Shown: positions 27,048 to 35,968, counted from the stretch's first letter. The stretch: DNA of 64,000 nt from Vibrio ulleungensis (GCF_016900875.1 NZ_JAFEUM010000001.1:171241-235240); one strand, 5' to 3'. Translations and numbers: made by a program. The notes: generated from the sequence alone by a model not told the origin.

Positions 27048-27854
27048 TTAACCCACTTTTCTTGCGATGACTAAACCGTGATTGCTTGAGCCGAGAAGAG
27101 TCGGTTCGTTGCAGGTAGCAAAATGATGATCTCGCCAGGCTCGATATTGCTCGGGTGAAAAGTGATTGACTCCCTTGGCGATGTAGCGGCCAAACCCATC
27201 AGTCGCAATATGCTCATTCACCGAAAATCCCGCCTCAGAAATTAGATGTTCTATTTCACTAGGGGTCGCAAAGTACCCAACCTTGAAAAAGTCGTCAGCG
27301 CGTGGGTCAGAGACAGTACCGCTTTGGCGCAATTGCAACAGTACGTCTGGAGTGATTAACTTTGGACATTGCTGTGCGAACATACCGGCTACAAAAAAGG
27401 AAGAAATATAGGCAACAGCGAGCAGGCCGTTAGGTTTGAGCATTCGATAAGCCTCGCTGAGAGCTTGTTGTCTCTCTGCCAGTGTCTTTAGATGGTAGAG
27501 TGGCCCAAGAATGACGCATACGTGCTGCGACTCGTCGGAAATATAGGGAACACTGCAAGCATTACCTTCATGGATGGTCAGCTCAAAGCCCTGCTGGGCG
27601 GCTTTTTGTTTAAGGATGTTGACCTGATCGAGCGCTAATTCCACCGCAGTGACATGACAGCCCATCTTGGCAAAGGCTAACGAGTAACGTCCCGTTGCCG
27701 CGCCTAACTCGCAAACATGTTCAGCGTTTTGTAAGTAAGGCCGCAGCTTGTGCATAGTGGTGTCGTATTCAAGTTGGGCGATGTATTGCCGCGTTAAACG
27801 CGAATCTTCGTTTGCACCTGTGTACTGCGCAATTAGCTCTTCCATGGTTGCCAT
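27048..27854 (-). CDS. Class I SAM-dependent methyltransferase
   Basis: A 268-residue methyltransferase with motif I V-C-E-L-G-A-A-T-G-R-Y (about 48-58) binding S-adenosylmethionine, then V-T-A-V-E-L-A (motif II), and C-V-I-L-G-P-L-Y-H-L (about 111-120, motif IV). The C-terminal half is a cap that probably binds the substrate. The substrate is not identifiable. It heads a two-gene operon with the GNAT gene. Confidence 0.85.
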   Translation of the reverse strand: MATMEELIAQYTGANEDSRLTRQYIAQLEYDTTMHKLRPYLQNAEHVCELGAATGRYSLAFAKMGCHVTAVELALDQVNILKQKAAQQGFELTIHEGNACSVPYISDESQHVCVILGPLYHLKTLAERQQALSEAYRMLKPNGLLAVAYISSFFVAGMFAQQCPKLITPDVLLQLRQSGTVSDPRADDFFKVGYFATPSEIEHLISEAGFSVNEHIATDGFGRYIAKGVNHFSPEQYRAWRDHHFATCNEPTLLGSSNHGLVIARKVG

Positions 27855-28274
27855 CGTTATTCGTCGATCCTTCTATGTCTTCCTATCATTATCCGTATAC
27901 GTTATCGATAAAGTAAATCGTAATCCACTAATAATGCTGGTAAATATTCATTCCAGACCATCCCATATCACTATTTCAATTACGCTGAATCGAGATGCAT
28001 TTAACTCGGGAGTCAATACTCATACCAAATCACATCTTTAGTCTCCTTGTCACGTTTGGTTACACTTTCTCGCAGTTCAGTTTGATCCTTACGCTTACTC
28101 TTCTACGCTATAAGCGTTGCTACGAAATCAAGGGGTATGACTGACTATTTCTCGTACTGAGATCTCAATTTGGTCGGTTATGCTTTATTGTTATTGTCGT
28201 TTTGTAATACAATAAGTCATATAAACACCGGTACGGTGAATTTGCATCCATATTTAGATATGTAAAGGGTTCTT
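27855..28274. promoter_or_regulatory. Control region of the heparinase II/III-fold lyase gene
   Basis: A 420-base divergent gap. Close to the lyase gene it has the palindrome TTGTAATACAA (28202-28212) and the dyad CACCG-GTA-CGGTG (28226-28238), 37 to 73 bases before the start; the first looks like a GntR-type operator. AAGGG precedes the ATG by 5 bases. No gene is supported in the rest. Confidence 0.45.
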
Positions 28275-30350
28275 ATGAGTACAGAAAAATCGTTAGACGC
28301 TATTAGAGCGATGAAGTTAGAAAATGATACCTCAGCAGGTAACTTAGTTGATTTGCTGCCAATCGAAGTGCAAAAGCGCGACTTCGACCTCTCTTTCTTA
28401 GATACCCTATCTGAGGCTCGTCCACGCTTGTTGGTTCAGTCTGCAGACTTGGCTGACTTTAAAGCAAAAGTGAAGGCTGACCCTTCATACTGCATGTTTG
28501 ACGATTTCTTCAAAAACTCAACTCAGAAGTTTGTTGATACCGCACCATACGAAGAGCCAAAGCCTTACCCAGAAGAGACTGTTGGTAAAGCATCATTGTG
28601 GCGTCCTTACTGGCGTCAAATGTACGTTGATTGCCAAATGGCGATGAACGCAACGCGTAACTTGTCTATCGCGGGTATCGTTAAAGAAGACGACGAGCTT
28701 ATCGCAAAAGCGAAAGCGTGGACGTTGAAGCTATCGACGTACGATCCAGAAGGTGTAACGTCTCGCGGTTACAACGATGAAGCGGCTTTTCGCGTTATTG
28801 CAGCAATGGCATGGGGTTACGACTGGCTACACGCTTACTTTACAGACGAAGAGCGTCAGCAAGTTCAAGATGCGTTGATTGAGCGTCTAGACGAAATCAT
28901 GCACCACCTGAAAGTGACCGTTGATCTACTTAACAACCCACTAAACAGCCACGGTGTTCGCTCAATTTCTTCTGCTATCATCCCAACGTGTATCGCGCTT
29001 TATCACGATCACCCGAAAGCAGGCGAGTACATCGCTTACGCACTAGAATACTACGCAGTACACTACCCACCATGGGGCGGTGAAGATGGTGGTTGGGCTG
29101 AAGGTCCTGACTACTGGAACACGCAGACTGCATTCCTAGGCGAAGCGTTTGACCTATTGAAAGCGTACTGTGGTGTAGACATGTTTAACAAAACATTCTA
29201 CGAAAACACTGGCGACTTCCCACTTTACTGCATGCCTGTTCACTCAAAGCGCGCAAGCTTCTGTGACCAGTCTTCCATTGGTGATTTCCCAGGACTTAAA
29301 CTGGCATACAACATCAAGCATTACGCTGGCGTAAACCAAAAGCCAGAGTACGTTTGGTACTACAACCAGCTTAAAGGTCGTGACACTGAAGCGCACACTA
29401 AATTCTACAACTTCGGTTGGTGGGACTTTGGCTACGACGATCTTCGCTTCAACATCCTTTGGGATGCACCAGAAGAGAAAGCACCGTCAAATGATCCACT
29501 ACTGAAAGTGTTCCCAATCACAGGTTGGGCTGCGTTCCACAACAAGATGTGTGAGCGTGACGAGCACATTCATATGGTCTTCAAGTGCAGCCCATTTGGC
29601 TCTATCAGCCACTCACACGGTGACCAAAATGCCTTTACGCTGCACGCGTTTGGCGAGACGCTTGCGTCTATCACTGGTTACTACGGTGGTTTTGGTGTAG
29701 ACATGCACACTAAGTGGCGTCGTCAAACGTTCTCTAAAAATTTGCCACTGTTTGGTGGTAAAGGCCAATACGGCGAGAATAAGAACACCAAGTTTGAAGG
29801 TCACCAAGATCGCTTCTGTATCGAAGCAGGCGGCAACATCACTGACTACGATACCGAGTCAGAAGTGAAGTTTGTTGAAGGTGATGCGACTGCGTCGTAC
29901 AAGTTCTTTACTCCAGACATCAAGTCATACAAGCGTAAGATTTGGTTTGCAAAAGGTAAAGTCTTCGTAATGCAAGACAAAGCAAGCTTTGAGTCTGAAA
30001 AAGACCTGACTTGGCTAATGCACACCACATTCAGCACTGAGACTTCAGACAAATCGTTCAAGATTGTTGGCGAAAAAGCCACGCTTAACGTGTCTTTCAT
30101 TAACGACAGCGCTGACAACATCACTTCAATTAAGAACGTTGAAGGTTTTGGTGAGGTTGACCCGTACGAGTTTAAAGATCTCGAAATCCACCGCCATGTT
30201 GAAACTGAGTTTTCTGCCGCTAAAGAGCACAATGTATTGACGCTATTAGTACCAGAGAAAAATGGCGTAGCAGCGGACGTATCTTACCAATTAAACGGTA
30301 GTACGCTTGAGCTAGTCATCGACGGTGAAAAAGTCACTATCGAGCTATAA
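28275..30350 (+). CDS. Heparinase II/III-fold polysaccharide lyase, probably oligo-alginate lyase
   Basis: A 691-residue cytoplasmic protein without a signal peptide. It has an N-terminal alpha/alpha barrel of the DUF4962/heparinase type (about 40-420) and a heparinase II/III beta-sheet domain (about 430-690). Catalytic-region motifs are visible: N-S-H-G-V-R-S (about 224-230), S-H-S-H-G-D-Q-N-A-F (about 441-450), and Y-G-G-F-G-V-D-M-H then W-R-R-Q-T-F-S-K-N (about 470-490). This matches PL15/PL17-like exolytic lyases that turn uronate oligomers into monomers inside the cell. Its codon use is more biased than the neighbours', suggesting high expression. The precise substrate is uncertain. Confidence 0.75.
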   Translation: MSTEKSLDAIRAMKLENDTSAGNLVDLLPIEVQKRDFDLSFLDTLSEARPRLLVQSADLADFKAKVKADPSYCMFDDFFKNSTQKFVDTAPYEEPKPYPEETVGKASLWRPYWRQMYVDCQMAMNATRNLSIAGIVKEDDELIAKAKAWTLKLSTYDPEGVTSRGYNDEAAFRVIAAMAWGYDWLHAYFTDEERQQVQDALIERLDEIMHHLKVTVDLLNNPLNSHGVRSISSAIIPTCIALYHDHPKAGEYIAYALEYYAVHYPPWGGEDGGWAEGPDYWNTQTAFLGEAFDLLKAYCGVDMFNKTFYENTGDFPLYCMPVHSKRASFCDQSSIGDFPGLKLAYNIKHYAGVNQKPEYVWYYNQLKGRDTEAHTKFYNFGWWDFGYDDLRFNILWDAPEEKAPSNDPLLKVFPITGWAAFHNKMCERDEHIHMVFKCSPFGSISHSHGDQNAFTLHAFGETLASITGYYGGFGVDMHTKWRRQTFSKNLPLFGGKGQYGENKNTKFEGHQDRFCIEAGGNITDYDTESEVKFVEGDATASYKFFTPDIKSYKRKIWFAKGKVFVMQDKASFESEKDLTWLMHTTFSTETSDKSFKIVGEKATLNVSFINDSADNITSIKNVEGFGEVDPYEFKDLEIHRHVETEFSAAKEHNVLTLLVPEKNGVAADVSYQLNGSTLELVIDGEKVTIEL

Positions 30351-30514
30351 TACCAACCAAAGCAATTAACTGATCATTCTTGCTTGTTAAAATCGCTAAT
30401 AGCGGCGTTAAAGATTTTGTAGGTAGAACAACTATCTACGGCAATCTTTGCCTTGCTCTCAGCGATTTTTCCGGCACAATTTTCTGACCAGTTAATTACT
30501 CCGATTGGTATAAT
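30349..30514. repeat. ERIC-like Vibrio palindromic repeat element
   Basis: A roughly 165-base imperfect palindrome. The left arm ATACCAACC...AATTAACTGATCA pairs with the right arm TGACCAGTTAATTACTCCGATTGGTAT, and the middle arms (AAAATCGCT/AGCGATTTT and AAAGATTTTGTAG/CTACGGCAATCTTT) also pair, so the whole element can fold into one long hairpin. It resembles repeats scattered in Vibrio intergenic regions. The element starts on the TAA stop codon of the lyase gene. Confidence 0.75.
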
Positions 30515-30553
30515 CTATCTGTTAGATTGGTGGCTTTTTGCTACTAACAATCA

Positions 30554-30585
30554 ATGCCTAGCTTTTGAGCTAGGCATTTTTTTTA
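30554..30585 (+). terminator. Terminator after the lyase gene and repeat
   Basis: Inverted repeat TGCCTAGCT-TTTG-AGCTAGGCA followed by eight T. It stands 200 bases past the lyase stop, so it would stop transcription that crosses the repeat. Confidence 0.85.
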
Positions 30586-30690
30586 TCTATTTTCAGATGA
30601 TTGCCAACTTTTATGAACCCCATAACAGCCTTCTTTGACTTAACTACATTTATGAGTAGTCTTACTCATTCCAATGAAATGAGAGCCATC

Positions 30691-31020
30691 ATGTCCTTTC
30701 CTAGTTGTCCAAATTGTCAGTCAGAATATGTTTACCAAGACCAACGTCTTTTGGTGTGTCCAGAGTGCGCTTATGAGTGGGATCCTAATGAGTTAGAACA
30801 ACAACCGATGGTAAAGGATGTCAATGGTACATTGTTGTCAGAAGGCGATAAGGTGACGGTTGCAAAAGACCTAAAAGTGAAAGGCAGTTCACAGGTAATA
30901 AAAATTGGCACCAAAGCGCAAATACGCCGCATTGTTGAAGGTAAAGACCATCAACTTGATTGTAGAGTCGACGGTGCGGGTGAGATGATGATCACGGCCA
31001 AATATGTGAAGAAAGCTTAG
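30691..31020 (+). CDS. yjdM: YjdM (PhnA-like) zinc-ribbon protein
   Basis: A 109-residue protein. It has an N-terminal zinc ribbon, C-P-N-C (about 6-9) and C-P-E-C-A-Y-E-W (about 24-31), then a C-terminal SH3-like half with K-D-L-K-V-K-G-S-S (about 62-70) and I-K-I-G-T-K. It matches E. coli YjdM, once called PhnA; a link to phosphonates is not proven. The start at 30691 gives the family N-terminus M-S-F-P-S-C-P. It is the first of four small rightward genes. Confidence 0.92.
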   Translation: MSFPSCPNCQSEYVYQDQRLLVCPECAYEWDPNELEQQPMVKDVNGTLLSEGDKVTVAKDLKVKGSSQVIKIGTKAQIRRIVEGKDHQLDCRVDGAGEMMITAKYVKKA

Positions 31021-31067
31021 CATTGGCGATAGATTATAAGGATTGAATGCATTTTTAAGGAGTACTA

Positions 31068-31421
31068 ATGCCGTCACCCAACCGACCCATAAACGTTCAT
31101 CAGCACTATCATGCTCACGTTTATTTTGATCAGCAGACTTTGGCCATTGCACAGGATTTATGCCAAGCGGCTAGAGAAAAGCTTGGTTTGCAGGTAGGTC
31201 GCGTTCATCAAAAGCCTGTTGGTCCTCATACAATGTGGAGCTGCCAAATTCTGTTTAGCCGCTCAGAGTTCGATAAGCTTATTCCTTGGCTCGACCAGCA
31301 CCGACAATCTCTTAGCATACTTGTCCATGCCGATACTGGGGATGACTATGCTGATCACACCCGCTTTGCCTATTGGCTCGGGAATGAAGTTGCATTGGAC
31401 TTAAGTGGATTCTCTGCTTGA
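31068..31421 (+). CDS. DOPA 4,5-dioxygenase-family protein
   Basis: A 117-residue small protein of the DOPA 4,5-dioxygenase fold. The likely metal and substrate residues are visible: H-Q-H-Y-H-A-H-V-Y-F (about 11-20), G-R-V-H-Q-K-P-V-G-P-H-T-M-W (about 43-56) and L-V-H-A-D-T-G-D-D (about 85-93). Fungal and plant members open the ring of DOPA for pigment synthesis; bacterial members are uncharacterised, so the substrate is not known here. AAGGAG precedes the ATG. Confidence 0.85.
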   Translation: MPSPNRPINVHQHYHAHVYFDQQTLAIAQDLCQAAREKLGLQVGRVHQKPVGPHTMWSCQILFSRSEFDKLIPWLDQHRQSLSILVHADTGDDYADHTRFAYWLGNEVALDLSGFSA

Positions 31422-31476
31422 ATGTAGCTGTAGTGGTAAAATTTGTGGTGAAGGCTCGTGGAGCGAGGGATAAGTG

Positions 31477-31881
31477 ATGCCCCCTAAAGTAGAAGAAGCG
31501 TTTGAACTGTTTTCTGAAGAGGCTCAAACGCTGTTACTGGAAATGCGCCAATGCATTTTTGATATTGCGACCAGACACGATCTGGGGCCTGTGTCAGAAG
31601 AGCTTAAATGGGGGCAACCTAGCTACAGTGTTAAGTCGGGAAGCCCGGTGCGTTTAGACTGGAGTGACCGAAGTCCAGGGCAGTGTCAGTTGCTGTTTCA
31701 TTGCCAAACTAGGTTGGTCGAGACATTTCGAGAGATCTATTCTGACTGCTTGAACTTTGAAGGAAACCGAGCGATTGTCCTCAAGATGGATGCATTACCC
31801 TCACATACGGTCGTTACACATTGCTTAGAGTTAGCACTTACTTACAAACGTGTTAAGCACTTGCCATTGTTGGGTGTGTAG
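31477..31881 (+). CDS. DUF1801 (YdhG-like) domain protein
   Basis: A 134-residue protein with the DUF1801 pattern: an N-terminal helical pair and E-L-K-W-G-Q-P-S-Y (about 43-51), the family's most conserved block, followed by L-L-F-H-C (about 71-75). The fold is related to iron-chaperone-like YdhG; the function is unknown. A GTG one codon upstream is less likely than the ATG at 31477, which has AGGGA six bases before it. Confidence 0.75.
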   Translation: MPPKVEEAFELFSEEAQTLLLEMRQCIFDIATRHDLGPVSEELKWGQPSYSVKSGSPVRLDWSDRSPGQCQLLFHCQTRLVETFREIYSDCLNFEGNRAIVLKMDALPSHTVVTHCLELALTYKRVKHLPLLGV

Positions 31882-31929
31882 AACCATAAAGCCTTTATCC
31901 AAACAGACCAAACGGAGTCAATATTACCC

Positions 31930-32295
31930 ATGGATCATGATCAGTTTAATCAGTTTTGCAAAAGCTTTGTAGCAACCACACACGTCGTCCAATGGGGGAA
32001 TGCGCAGGTGTGGAAGGTAGGCGGGAAGGTATTTGCCATTGGCGGGACAAGCAAAGCCAGCCAAGCAACCTTCACCTTTAAAACCTCAGACTTAAATTTT
32101 CAGTTTCTTAGCGATCATGACGGTTATATTCCCGCACCGTATTTTGCTAACCGCGGGATGAAATGGATCCAGCAGACCAACACCAGTGGAGAATTGGATG
32201 AGGACTTAAGATACTATTTATCCGAGTCTTATAAGTTGGTTGCAAAAGGATTGAGTAAACGAAAACAACAAGAGCTGGGCATTGCCGATTTGTGA
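31930..32295 (+). CDS. YjbR/MmcQ-family protein
   Basis: A 121-residue protein of the YjbR/MmcQ fold (winged double-psi). Visible motifs are V-W-K-V-G-G-K-V-F-A (about 26-35), the F-K-T-S-D-L (about 48-53) strand and the C-terminal S-Y-K-L-V block. Members are small, often called DNA-binding, with no proven role. The three preceding small genes read the same way, but gaps of 40-60 bases leave operon structure open. Confidence 0.85.
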   Translation: MDHDQFNQFCKSFVATTHVVQWGNAQVWKVGGKVFAIGGTSKASQATFTFKTSDLNFQFLSDHDGYIPAPYFANRGMKWIQQTNTSGELDEDLRYYLSESYKLVAKGLSKRKQQELGIADL

Positions 32296-32432
32296 CGGGA
32301 GTGCACTCAGCCAGCTAATACTATTAACTCCATTTATGAGACAAATATTCAAACTAAAGTGAATATAGGTTCTCAGATCGACTGATCTTAGTTTTGCTAC
32401 ATCTACAGTCCCACACTTTCTCCTATTCTTGC

Positions 32433-32478
32433 ACCCAAAGAGCAGGCCTGAATTCGACCTCTCTTTTGGGAATTTTTC
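32433..32478 (+). terminator. Hairpin with T tract after the YjbR gene
   Basis: CCCAAAGAG...GG pairs with CC...CTCTTTTGGG around an 11-base loop, followed by AATTTTT. It suggests that transcription stops here and that the next gene starts at 32534, not upstream. Confidence 0.5.
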
Positions 32479-32533
32479 CATCACTTGGTGCAGCGTAATC
32501 AGCACGGGTGGTTTTACCAAAGAAGGAGAGTCT

Positions 32534-33280
32534 GTGAATACTGTGATTAATTATGCCAAGGTTCTATTACCTGCAAAGCATGTGTTGTTGTTAAGTCACA
32601 TGCGCTCTAATTCCAGCCTTGTGTCTCATTTGATTGGCAGTAATCCACAGGTTAGCGGCTACTACGAAATGCATATTGGTTATTACAGCTGGAAAAGTTT
32701 GTATCGCCAAAAGCTGAAGTATATGGAGCAAAACCCAAATAAGCCGTTTCAGTCGATCTTTTTTGATAAGGTGCTGCACGATGGTCATCACGTGAGTGAA
32801 GCCATAGTCAATCATCCATCTGTTAAGCTGCTTTTCTCCATACGTGAGCCTTTTGAAACGGTAGTGAGTACGGTCAAGTTATACAAAAAGAATAAACCAG
32901 AGCACGAATATGCAACCTACGAAGGTGCTATCGATTACTATATCCAGCGTGCCAACTCCCTGAGTGAAATATATCAATCATTAAGCGATAAGAGCCGTGC
33001 AATGTGCTTTCGCGCGTCAGCGGTGCGAGATAACCCGACCGATACTCTGGCTCAAATCAGTGACTTTATGGATCTTAAACAGCCTCTTAGCGAGTCCTAC
33101 ACCATAATGGACAAAACAGGAGCACGCTTGGTTGGTGATAACTCTAAAAACATTTTCTCAGGAAAAGTTTTAAAAAATGTCCCCCTAGAGCCCGACGTGA
33201 TTGCTCAAATCCCTAGGCAACAAGAGTTACTGGACGCTTATCAAAATGCTTGCCAGGCGCTAGGTCTTAATGCTGGTTAA
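32534..33280 (+). CDS. Sulfotransferase-family-like protein
   Basis: A 248-residue protein. It has the P-loop-like PAPS-binding start L-L-L-S-H-M-R-S-N-S-S-L (about 17-28), where sulfotransferases carry a P-R-S-G-T-T-type loop, and a later S-I-R-E-P-F-E-T-V-V-S-T (about 102-113) resembling the 3'-phosphate-binding R-x7-S. The GTG start at 32534 has AAGGAG five bases upstream. Substrate unknown; sulfation of a surface polysaccharide or small molecule is possible. No sulfate-activation genes adjoin it. Confidence 0.7.
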   Translation: MNTVINYAKVLLPAKHVLLLSHMRSNSSLVSHLIGSNPQVSGYYEMHIGYYSWKSLYRQKLKYMEQNPNKPFQSIFFDKVLHDGHHVSEAIVNHPSVKLLFSIREPFETVVSTVKLYKKNKPEHEYATYEGAIDYYIQRANSLSEIYQSLSDKSRAMCFRASAVRDNPTDTLAQISDFMDLKQPLSESYTIMDKTGARLVGDNSKNIFSGKVLKNVPLEPDVIAQIPRQQELLDAYQNACQALGLNAG

Positions 33281-33462
33281 TTGCGGCTTCAAGACTTACG
33301 TATGTGATGGAATGAGCCTCAAAGGTGTTTGACGGGAAAGAGGCGCAGAAACTTCTGTAAACACTTAGTGAGGTTTGCTTACAGCACAGATAATATACTG
33401 GACCATGGATTGGTATACTTCGGGCTCATTTTTAATTGTGTCTGCAAGACACTAGAGGATCC

Positions 33463-35061
33463 ATGACTCGAGGCATTGATAAGTACAGTATAGAAAACAC
33501 CGACTATAAAGTTGGTCAAGACAACATTACAAAGTGGGGGTTTGACGTTCACAACCCTGTTTTTGGCGCCAGCGCCGGACTCATCTTTCTTTTCTTAGCG
33601 GCCCTTTTGGTCGCCGACTCTTCTACCGCTAAAGCCGTCCTCGATGGTGCTAAATGGAGCATCATTGGTCAATTTGACACCCTATTCATGTGGGCAGGTA
33701 ACATATTCATCTTATTTTGCTTAGGGCTGATCGTGTCCCCTTACGGAAAAATCCGTATTGGTGGAGCCGATGCCAAAGCAGAATATTCTAATGTGTCGTG
33801 GATAGCGATGCTCTTTGCTGCTGGCGTTGGTATAGGGTTAATGTTCTACGGAGTTGCGGAGCCTGCAGCGTATTATACAGGGTGGTACGAAACCCCTCTG
33901 GCTGTTGAACCGTTTACAGAAGAAGCACAACGAGCAGCGTTAGGAGCCAGTGTGTTCCACTGGGGAATCCACGCTTGGGCAATTTATGCTGTAGTGGCCT
34001 TGTCGTTGGCGTTTTTTGCCTTCAACAAAGGATTGCCGCTGTCGATTCGTTCTGCGTTCTATCCTATTTTAGGTGATCGTGCGTGGGGTTGGATGGGACA
34101 TGTCATCGATATTCTAGCGGTACTTGCGACCCTGTTTGGTCTCGCGACGTCTTTGGGCATAGGCGCAAAGCAAGCGGCAAGTGGATTAAGTCATGTGTTT
34201 GGTTTTGATGCGACGGTCCAAGTTGAGCTGGCCATTGTGGTGTTTGTGACCTCATTGGCGATTGTATCGGTGATCCGCGGCATCCATGGCGGAGTTAAAA
34301 TACTGAGTAACATCAACTTAGCGGCAGCATTTGCTCTGTTGGTGTTTATGATTGTGGCGGGGTTTTCAATATTTTTTGATTCACTTTGGGCGACGGTGAG
34401 TGGGTATGTGACAAACATGATCCCGCTCAGTAATCCGTATGGCCGAGAAGACGAAGCTTGGATGCACGGCTGGACGGTATTCTATTGGGCATGGTGGATC
34501 TCGTGGTCACCTTGTGTCGGTATGTTCATCGCGCGAGTGTCGAAGGGACGCACTGTTCGTGAGTTTTTATCTGCCGTGATTTTTATACCAACTCTTATCA
34601 CCTTTCTTTGGATGGCGGCATTTGGTGGTATGGCGATTGATCAGTTGGCAAATCAAGTGGGTGAGTTGGGGCAAAATGGCCTTAACGACATCACGCTAGC
34701 CCTGTTCCATACTTTCGATGCGATGCCAATGGGCAACTTATTGTCGCTGCTTTCTGTCGCGTTGATCATGGTCTTCTTTATCACTTCTTCAGACTCAGCT
34801 TCGCTGGTAATAGACAGTATTACCGCCGGTGGCAAGGTGACAGCTCCTGTCCCGCAGCGAATATTCTGGGCGACGACAGAAGGGGCTATTGCGGGTACGT
34901 TACTCTGGGTAGGTGGAACAGAAACCATTGAGGCACTCCAAGCGGGAACAATCTCGACAGGGCTACCATTTACTATTATTTTGCTGTTGATGTGTGTGAC
35001 ACTGCTTATGGGGCTTAAAACAGAGCTAGCGGCGCACTCATTACGTTATGCGAATGCCTAA
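33463..35061 (+). CDS. BCCT-family betaine/carnitine/choline transporter
   Basis: A 532-residue, twelve-helix sodium- or proton-coupled transporter of quaternary amines. The conserved G-V-G-I-G-L-M-F-Y-G-V-A-E-P (about 117-130) is intact, and the aromatic box region is visible in W-T-V-F-Y-W-A-W-W-I-S-W-S-P-C-V-G-M (about 328-345). The T-R-G-I-D-K start at 33463 follows GAGG. It has a short C-terminal tail, unlike the long regulatory tail of osmosensing BetP. In Vibrio, such carriers take up glycine betaine, choline or ectoine-like osmolytes; which one is not evident. Confidence 0.92.
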   Translation: MTRGIDKYSIENTDYKVGQDNITKWGFDVHNPVFGASAGLIFLFLAALLVADSSTAKAVLDGAKWSIIGQFDTLFMWAGNIFILFCLGLIVSPYGKIRIGGADAKAEYSNVSWIAMLFAAGVGIGLMFYGVAEPAAYYTGWYETPLAVEPFTEEAQRAALGASVFHWGIHAWAIYAVVALSLAFFAFNKGLPLSIRSAFYPILGDRAWGWMGHVIDILAVLATLFGLATSLGIGAKQAASGLSHVFGFDATVQVELAIVVFVTSLAIVSVIRGIHGGVKILSNINLAAAFALLVFMIVAGFSIFFDSLWATVSGYVTNMIPLSNPYGREDEAWMHGWTVFYWAWWISWSPCVGMFIARVSKGRTVREFLSAVIFIPTLITFLWMAAFGGMAIDQLANQVGELGQNGLNDITLALFHTFDAMPMGNLLSLLSVALIMVFFITSSDSASLVIDSITAGGKVTAPVPQRIFWATTEGAIAGTLLWVGGTETIEALQAGTISTGLPFTIILLLMCVTLLMGLKTELAAHSLRYANA

Positions 35062-35100
35062 TAGTTGGTAGAGAGTCGCTCTCGTAACTATTGGTAATAA

Positions 35101-35145
35101 GAGGCACTTAGAGACTGATTAAAGTTGAAAAGTGCCTTTTCTCGT
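35101..35145 (+). terminator. BCCT gene terminator
   Basis: GAGGCACTT and AAGTGCCTTTTC form a stem with a 20-base loop, with T-rich flank CCTTTTCTCGTTTTC. Confidence 0.55.
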
Positions 35146-35181
35146 TTTCGGAGGTCTGATTTAATGAAAGAGGAGGGACTC

Positions 35182-35658
35182 ATGGACATTATTCAATTTC
35201 TTACTGAGCAACATGTGTCGTATCAGCGTTACGACCATGCTGCAGTGTTTACGGTTCATCAGGCCAATCAACTGGATGTAAAGATATCGGGTTTGGCGAC
35301 AAAAAACCTATTTTTGCGTGATGGTAAGGGGAAGCGTCATTGGTTATGGGTCGGAGCGGACGATGATCCATTGGATCTCGCAACGCTTGCACTACGTTTA
35401 GAGGTAAAACGACTAAGTTTGGCGTCTAATGATCGACTAGCAGCATTTCTTAAGTCGGCACCGGGTCGCGTATCGTTATTGGACATGTTTAACGCGCAGC
35501 CACATCAAGTTACACTGTTAGTGACGTCATCGGTGTGGAACTGCAAAAGTGCCCAATGTCATCCGTTTGATAATGCAGTTACGCTAGACATCAATATGGC
35601 TCAGTTAAAGCCACTGTTGCAGAGACTGGATAATGAAGTGGTGATACTTAACGAATAA
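35182..35658 (+). CDS. ProX/YbaK-type aminoacyl-tRNA deacylase
   Basis: A 158-residue protein of the YbaK/ProXp editing fold, which clears mischarged tRNA such as Ala-tRNA-Pro. It shows the domain's K-N-L-F-L-R-D (about 43-49), the central W-L-W-V-G-A-D-D-D-P (about 56-65) and the strand G-R-V-S-L-L-D-M-F-N (about 94-103). The C-terminus has two cysteines. The start at 35182 has AGGAGGG upstream. Which tRNA it edits is not shown. Confidence 0.85.
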   Translation: MDIIQFLTEQHVSYQRYDHAAVFTVHQANQLDVKISGLATKNLFLRDGKGKRHWLWVGADDDPLDLATLALRLEVKRLSLASNDRLAAFLKSAPGRVSLLDMFNAQPHQVTLLVTSSVWNCKSAQCHPFDNAVTLDINMAQLKPLLQRLDNEVVILNE

Positions 35659-35664
35659 AGAGAG

Positions 35665-35940
35665 CTAGCGTCTTTGGCAGGTGGTGCATCCAGTACACGC
35701 TTGACGGGTGTGTTTGTCCAGTCGGCCACGCTGGATTTTACAATAAGCATTTTTCAGTGCACGCCTAGCTGAAAACCAATCGTCGGGTTTCTCTAGGATC
35801 AAATAGCCATTAAATCGCTTTGTCAGAGGTAAGCGATATTCATTGATAAACTGACTGTCGTAACCAATATCAAAGTAATCAAGCGCCTCTTCAATACAAG
35901 TGAAGCGTTCAATCGTTGTCTGAATATCCGGTTTTGTCAT
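35665..35940 (-). CDS. NifW-like protein
   Basis: A 91-residue protein resembling NifW, the nitrogenase-stabilising protein: E-E-A-L-D-Y-F-D-I-G-Y-D (about 17-28), then a basic-aromatic core with R-L-P-L-T-K-R-F-N-G-Y-L (about 36-47), and R-R-A-L-K-N-A-Y (about 59-66). The tail has C-T-G-C-T-T-C, a Cys-x2-Cys-x2-Cys cluster not seen in typical NifW. No nif gene is in the window, so the role is not nitrogenase-linked on this evidence. It lies 28 bases after an RRM protein gene, same strand. Confidence 0.6.
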   Translation of the reverse strand: MTKPDIQTTIERFTCIEEALDYFDIGYDSQFINEYRLPLTKRFNGYLILEKPDDWFSARRALKNAYCKIQRGRLDKHTRQACTGCTTCQRR

Positions 35941-35968
35941 CGTATTGCCAACAAATATCGCCTAAGAG

